Source: an uncultured Muribaculum sp. (GTDB taxonomy: Bacteria; Bacteroidota; Bacteroidia; Bacteroidales; Muribaculaceae). Taken from it: a stretch of DNA of 7,971 nt. A model generated the notes under the pieces. That model was not told the DNA's origin. It made no database searches and saw nothing but the letters and a program-made list of their open reading frames with translations. Position 1 is the stretch's first letter; every line of letters starts with the position of its first letter. A program made the translations under genes and the position numbers. Positions 6,591 through 7,971 of the stretch are shown piece after piece. The DNA lies in assembly GCA_910578785.1 (NCBI GenBank), contig CAJTSJ010000055.1:1-7971 (forward strand). The letters are read 5' to 3'.

Positions 6591-7001
6591 TTATTTGCGA
6601 AGGAAAGCGTCGACTATGGTTATTGAGTCGAGTATATATTCCAGGCACGGCTTTCTGTTCGGCCGGTCGGCCAGCAGTTCTGCGCATACGACGGAGCCGT
6701 TGAGGCTCCGGAAGTCGGCGCACACATTCTTTACGTCTTTGTACAGGGCCGCCTTTTGGGCCGGCTCTTCATATTTGGCGGCGCCTACCACAAGCGACAT
6801 GGCCGAGACCGTGCCGCAGATCTGGTGCTGTCCGCCTACGCCGCCTCCGAGCGCCGCCGAGATGCGGGCGCTTGTCTCGGGTTCGAATCCATGGATATCG
6901 TCGAACACCATGTATACGCATTGCGAACAATTGTAGCCTTTTGCGCGCAGGCAGCGTGCTCTGTCAAGCCTTTCTTCAAGAGTTGGCATCGTCTTGTTCA
7001 T
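6591..7001 (-). CDS. C_GCAxxG_C_C family putative redox protein
   Basis: This is a 136-residue small protein of the C_GCAxxG_C_C family, thought to be redox-active from its spaced cysteines; no reaction is known. The family pattern is visible: GYNCSQC (22-28), a glycine-rich turn GGGVGG (52-57) leading to CGTVSA (62-67), then C94, C106 and C119. The third position of the CG motif is not the CA of the founding pattern, but CG plus small residues is common in the family. There is no signal peptide, so it should be cytoplasmic. The start at 7001 overlaps the ung stop as ATGA, a four-base overlap typical of translational coupling. The frame continues upstream through ung, but that part is a shadow of the ung coding frame. 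A second ATG at 6989 (MPTLEE) is possible. Confidence 0.87.
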   Translation of the reverse strand: MNKTMPTLEERLDRARCLRAKGYNCSQCVYMVFDDIHGFEPETSARISAALGGGVGGQHQICGTVSAMSLVVGAAKYEEPAQKAALYKDVKNVCADFRSLNGSVVCAELLADRPNRKPCLEYILDSITIVDAFLRK

Positions 7002-7672
7002 CTCCAGTCTATGGGGGTTAAGTTGTTTTTTATCAGATAGTCGTTTGTCCGGCTGAACGGCTTTGAACCGAAGAATCCTCTGTAGGCCGAAAGTGGCGAG
7101 GGATGGGGCGATGTAATGACGAGATGCTTCATTCTGTTGATGAACGCTCCCTTCTTGATGGCATACGATCCCCAGAGAATGAACACGAGGTGTTCTTTGC
7201 GGTCGTTGAGCGTGCGGATTACGTCGTCGGTAAATTGTTCCCATCCGTGGCCTTGGTGCGATGTGGGCCTGTGGGCTTCCACTGTCAGGGTTGAGTTCAG
7301 TAGCAACACGCCTTGGCGCGCCCAACGCGACAGGTCGGTGTCGGTCGGTGCTTCCGGAAGGTTGAAGTCGGTCTGGACCTCCTTGAATATGTTTACGAGC
7401 GACGGTGGAGCCTGCACGCCCCGGTTCACTGAGAAACACAGTCCGTTGGCCTGTCCGGGTCCGTGGTATGGGTCCTGTCCGAGAATCACCACCTTGACTT
7501 TGTCGAAAGGGCAGCTGTCGAAGGCCGCGAATATCTGTGCGGGCGGTGGAAATGTCGATGCCGGATTTTGTCGATACTCGTTGCGTACAAAATCGGTGAG
7601 CTGTTCGAAGTAGGGTTGCTCCCATTCCGAGTGCAGGGCTTCGTTCCACGACTGGTCGATTCTGACATTCAT
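6998..7672 (-). CDS. ung: Uracil-DNA glycosylase (family 1)
   Basis: Ung removes uracil from DNA that arises by cytosine deamination or dUTP incorporation, starting base-excision repair in the cytoplasm. The 224-residue product is of normal length for the family and has all signature motifs: the water-activating loop GQDPYHG at 65-71 with D67, F80 in the uracil pocket, LLNSTLTV at 124-131 with the uracil-reading N126, and the DNA-intercalating loop HPSPLSA at 190-196 with H190. The family-1 segment FFGSKPFSRTN follows at 200-210. The ATG at 7672 gives the expected N-terminus (WNEAL and the FV segment). It is the first gene of the minus-strand cluster, 28 nt behind a -7-type box, and is divergent from the tRNA gene. 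Its stop overlaps the start of the next gene. Confidence 0.97.
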   Translation of the reverse strand: MNVRIDQSWNEALHSEWEQPYFEQLTDFVRNEYRQNPASTFPPPAQIFAAFDSCPFDKVKVVILGQDPYHGPGQANGLCFSVNRGVQAPPSLVNIFKEVQTDFNLPEAPTDTDLSRWARQGVLLLNSTLTVEAHRPTSHQGHGWEQFTDDVIRTLNDRKEHLVFILWGSYAIKKGAFINRMKHLVITSPHPSPLSAYRGFFGSKPFSRTNDYLIKNNLTPIDWR

Positions 7673-7703
7673 AATCTGCGGTATGATTAAATTGGGGTAT
7701 TGA

Positions 7704-7735
7704 TTTGCAAAACTACAAAAACTTTCTTACTTTTG
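7704..7735 (+). promoter_or_regulatory. Bacteroidetes consensus promoter for tRNA-Arg
   Basis: TTTG (7704-7707), a 20-nt spacer, and TACTTTTG (7728-7735) match the Bacteroidetes TTTG-N19-21-TAnnTTTG promoter exactly in both boxes and spacing. Transcription should begin near 7742, about 42 nt upstream of the tRNA. Confidence 0.8.
7708..7715 (-). promoter_or_regulatory. Candidate -7 box for ung
   Basis: On the minus strand this reads TAGTTTTG, an exact TAnnTTTG match, and predicts a start near 7701 with a 28-nt leader to the ung ATG. The -33 position does not show TTTG. The box lies inside the spacer of the plus-strand tRNA promoter, so the two promoters physically overlap. Confidence 0.5.
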
Positions 7736-7741
7736 CACCCG

Positions 7742-7777
7742 AAAGAGCCCGATAGATGTTAAAAACAGAGGCTTTTT
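7742..7777 (+). other. Hairpin at the start of the tRNA leader
   Basis: AAAGAGCC (7742-7749) can pair with GGCTTTTT (7770-7777) through eight pairs including one G-U, around a 20-nt loop. It lies between the predicted start and the tRNA and would be removed with the 5' leader. A regulatory role is not supported by anything else. Confidence 0.25.
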
Positions 7778-7783
7778 CTACTT

Positions 7784-7855
7784 GCGCCCGTAGTTCAATG
7801 GATAGAATAACGGATTCCGGTTCCGTCGATTGGGGTTCGACTCCCCACGGGCGTA
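7784..7855 (+). tRNA. tRNA-Arg (anticodon CCG)
   Basis: This 72-nt tRNA reads the arginine codon CGG. The cloverleaf folds fully. The acceptor stem pairs 7784-7790 with 7848-7854, with a G-U pair at the first position. The D-stem pairs 7793-7796 with 7805-7808 around a loop containing GG. The anticodon stem pairs 7810-7814 with 7822-7826, and CCG occupies 7817-7819. The T-stem pairs 7831-7835 with 7843-7847 around TTCGACT. The discriminator is A7855 and CCA is not encoded, as is usual in Bacteroidetes. It has its own consensus promoter and terminator, so it is a single-gene transcript. Confidence 0.95.
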
Positions 7856-7861
7856 CATACG

Positions 7862-7907
7862 CAGCGAATGGAAGTCCCGAAAAGGAGCTTCCATTCGCTG
7901 TTTTATT
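7862..7907 (+). terminator. Rho-independent terminator of the tRNA-Arg transcript
   Basis: CAGCGAATGGAAG (7862-7874) pairs perfectly with CTTCCATTCGCTG (7888-7900). A further three pairs (TCC/GGA, 7875-7877 and 7884-7886) form inside the loop with one bulged base. TTTTATT follows directly. It starts seven bases after the tRNA end. Confidence 0.9.
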
Positions 7908-7971
7908 AACTTTAAATTATCATTAGTGTCCACTAAAAAATCATAAGAGTACTTTGAAATTATTGAAATTC
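7908..7971. other. AT-rich right edge with a short inverted repeat
   Basis: After the tRNA terminator the sequence is AT-rich and shows no gene up to the window edge. TTAGTG (7923-7928) and CACTAA (7931-7936) form a 14-bp inverted repeat around TC. It could be the end of a mobile element or a regulatory site beyond the edge; neither can be decided from the bases present. Confidence 0.25.

Noticed and set aside
7002..7649. Upstream part of the 352-codon frame ending in the C_GCAxxG protein, suggesting a fusion
   Set aside because: This part is the ung coding sequence read in another frame; the real start at 7001 forms the ATGA overlap with the ung stop.

Overview
The window most likely comes from a member of the Bacteroidales, possibly a Muribaculaceae-like gut bacterium; the order is well supported and the family is a guess. 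The evidence is a type IX secretion plug-domain (DUF5103) protein, a DUF3109 protein of the kind common in Bacteroidetes, promoter boxes of the Bacteroidetes type (TTTG, about 20 nt, TAnnTTTG), no clear Shine-Dalgarno sites, and a long DnaG with an extended C-terminus. All protein genes lie on the minus strand; the only plus-strand gene is a tRNA at the right end.

Reading in the direction of transcription (right to left), a compact cluster starts at 7672. It holds ung (uracil-DNA glycosylase), a small C_GCAxxG_C_C cysteine protein whose ATG overlaps the ung stop as ATGA, the DUF5103 T9SS plug-domain protein (11 nt gap), and a DUF3109 cysteine-cluster protein (8 nt gap). After a 93-nt gap comes a lipoprotein alpha-amylase closely resembling Bacillus AmyE (GH13 subfamily 28). 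It ends in two adjacent hairpins, the second being a clear terminator. The spacing suggests that the first four genes are cotranscribed and the amylase may be too. No shared pathway is evident: DNA repair, redox or metal-binding proteins, envelope or secretion, and starch breakdown.

A 550-bp AT-rich gap (2593-3142) separates the amylase from dnaG. It holds a 16-bp perfect palindrome, a -7-type promoter box with an inverted repeat just upstream, a second strong hairpin with a long T-run, a second -7 box, and a stem-loop in the dnaG leader. This layout could encode a small RNA of about 215 nt or an attenuated leader of dnaG, and it is the most interesting unexplained part of the window. dnaG itself (732 codons) is intact.

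The left 330 bases have no convincing gene. They carry several perfect hairpins and a repeat of conserved blocks with a 113-bp period, consistent with a dispersed intergenic repeat. At the right end a Bacteroidetes consensus promoter drives tRNA-Arg(CCG), followed by a strong terminator; its promoter overlaps the divergent -7 box of ung. A short inverted repeat near the right edge could be a mobile-element end but cannot be judged from here. I found no CRISPR array, no transposase, and no clear novel defence or metabolic system.
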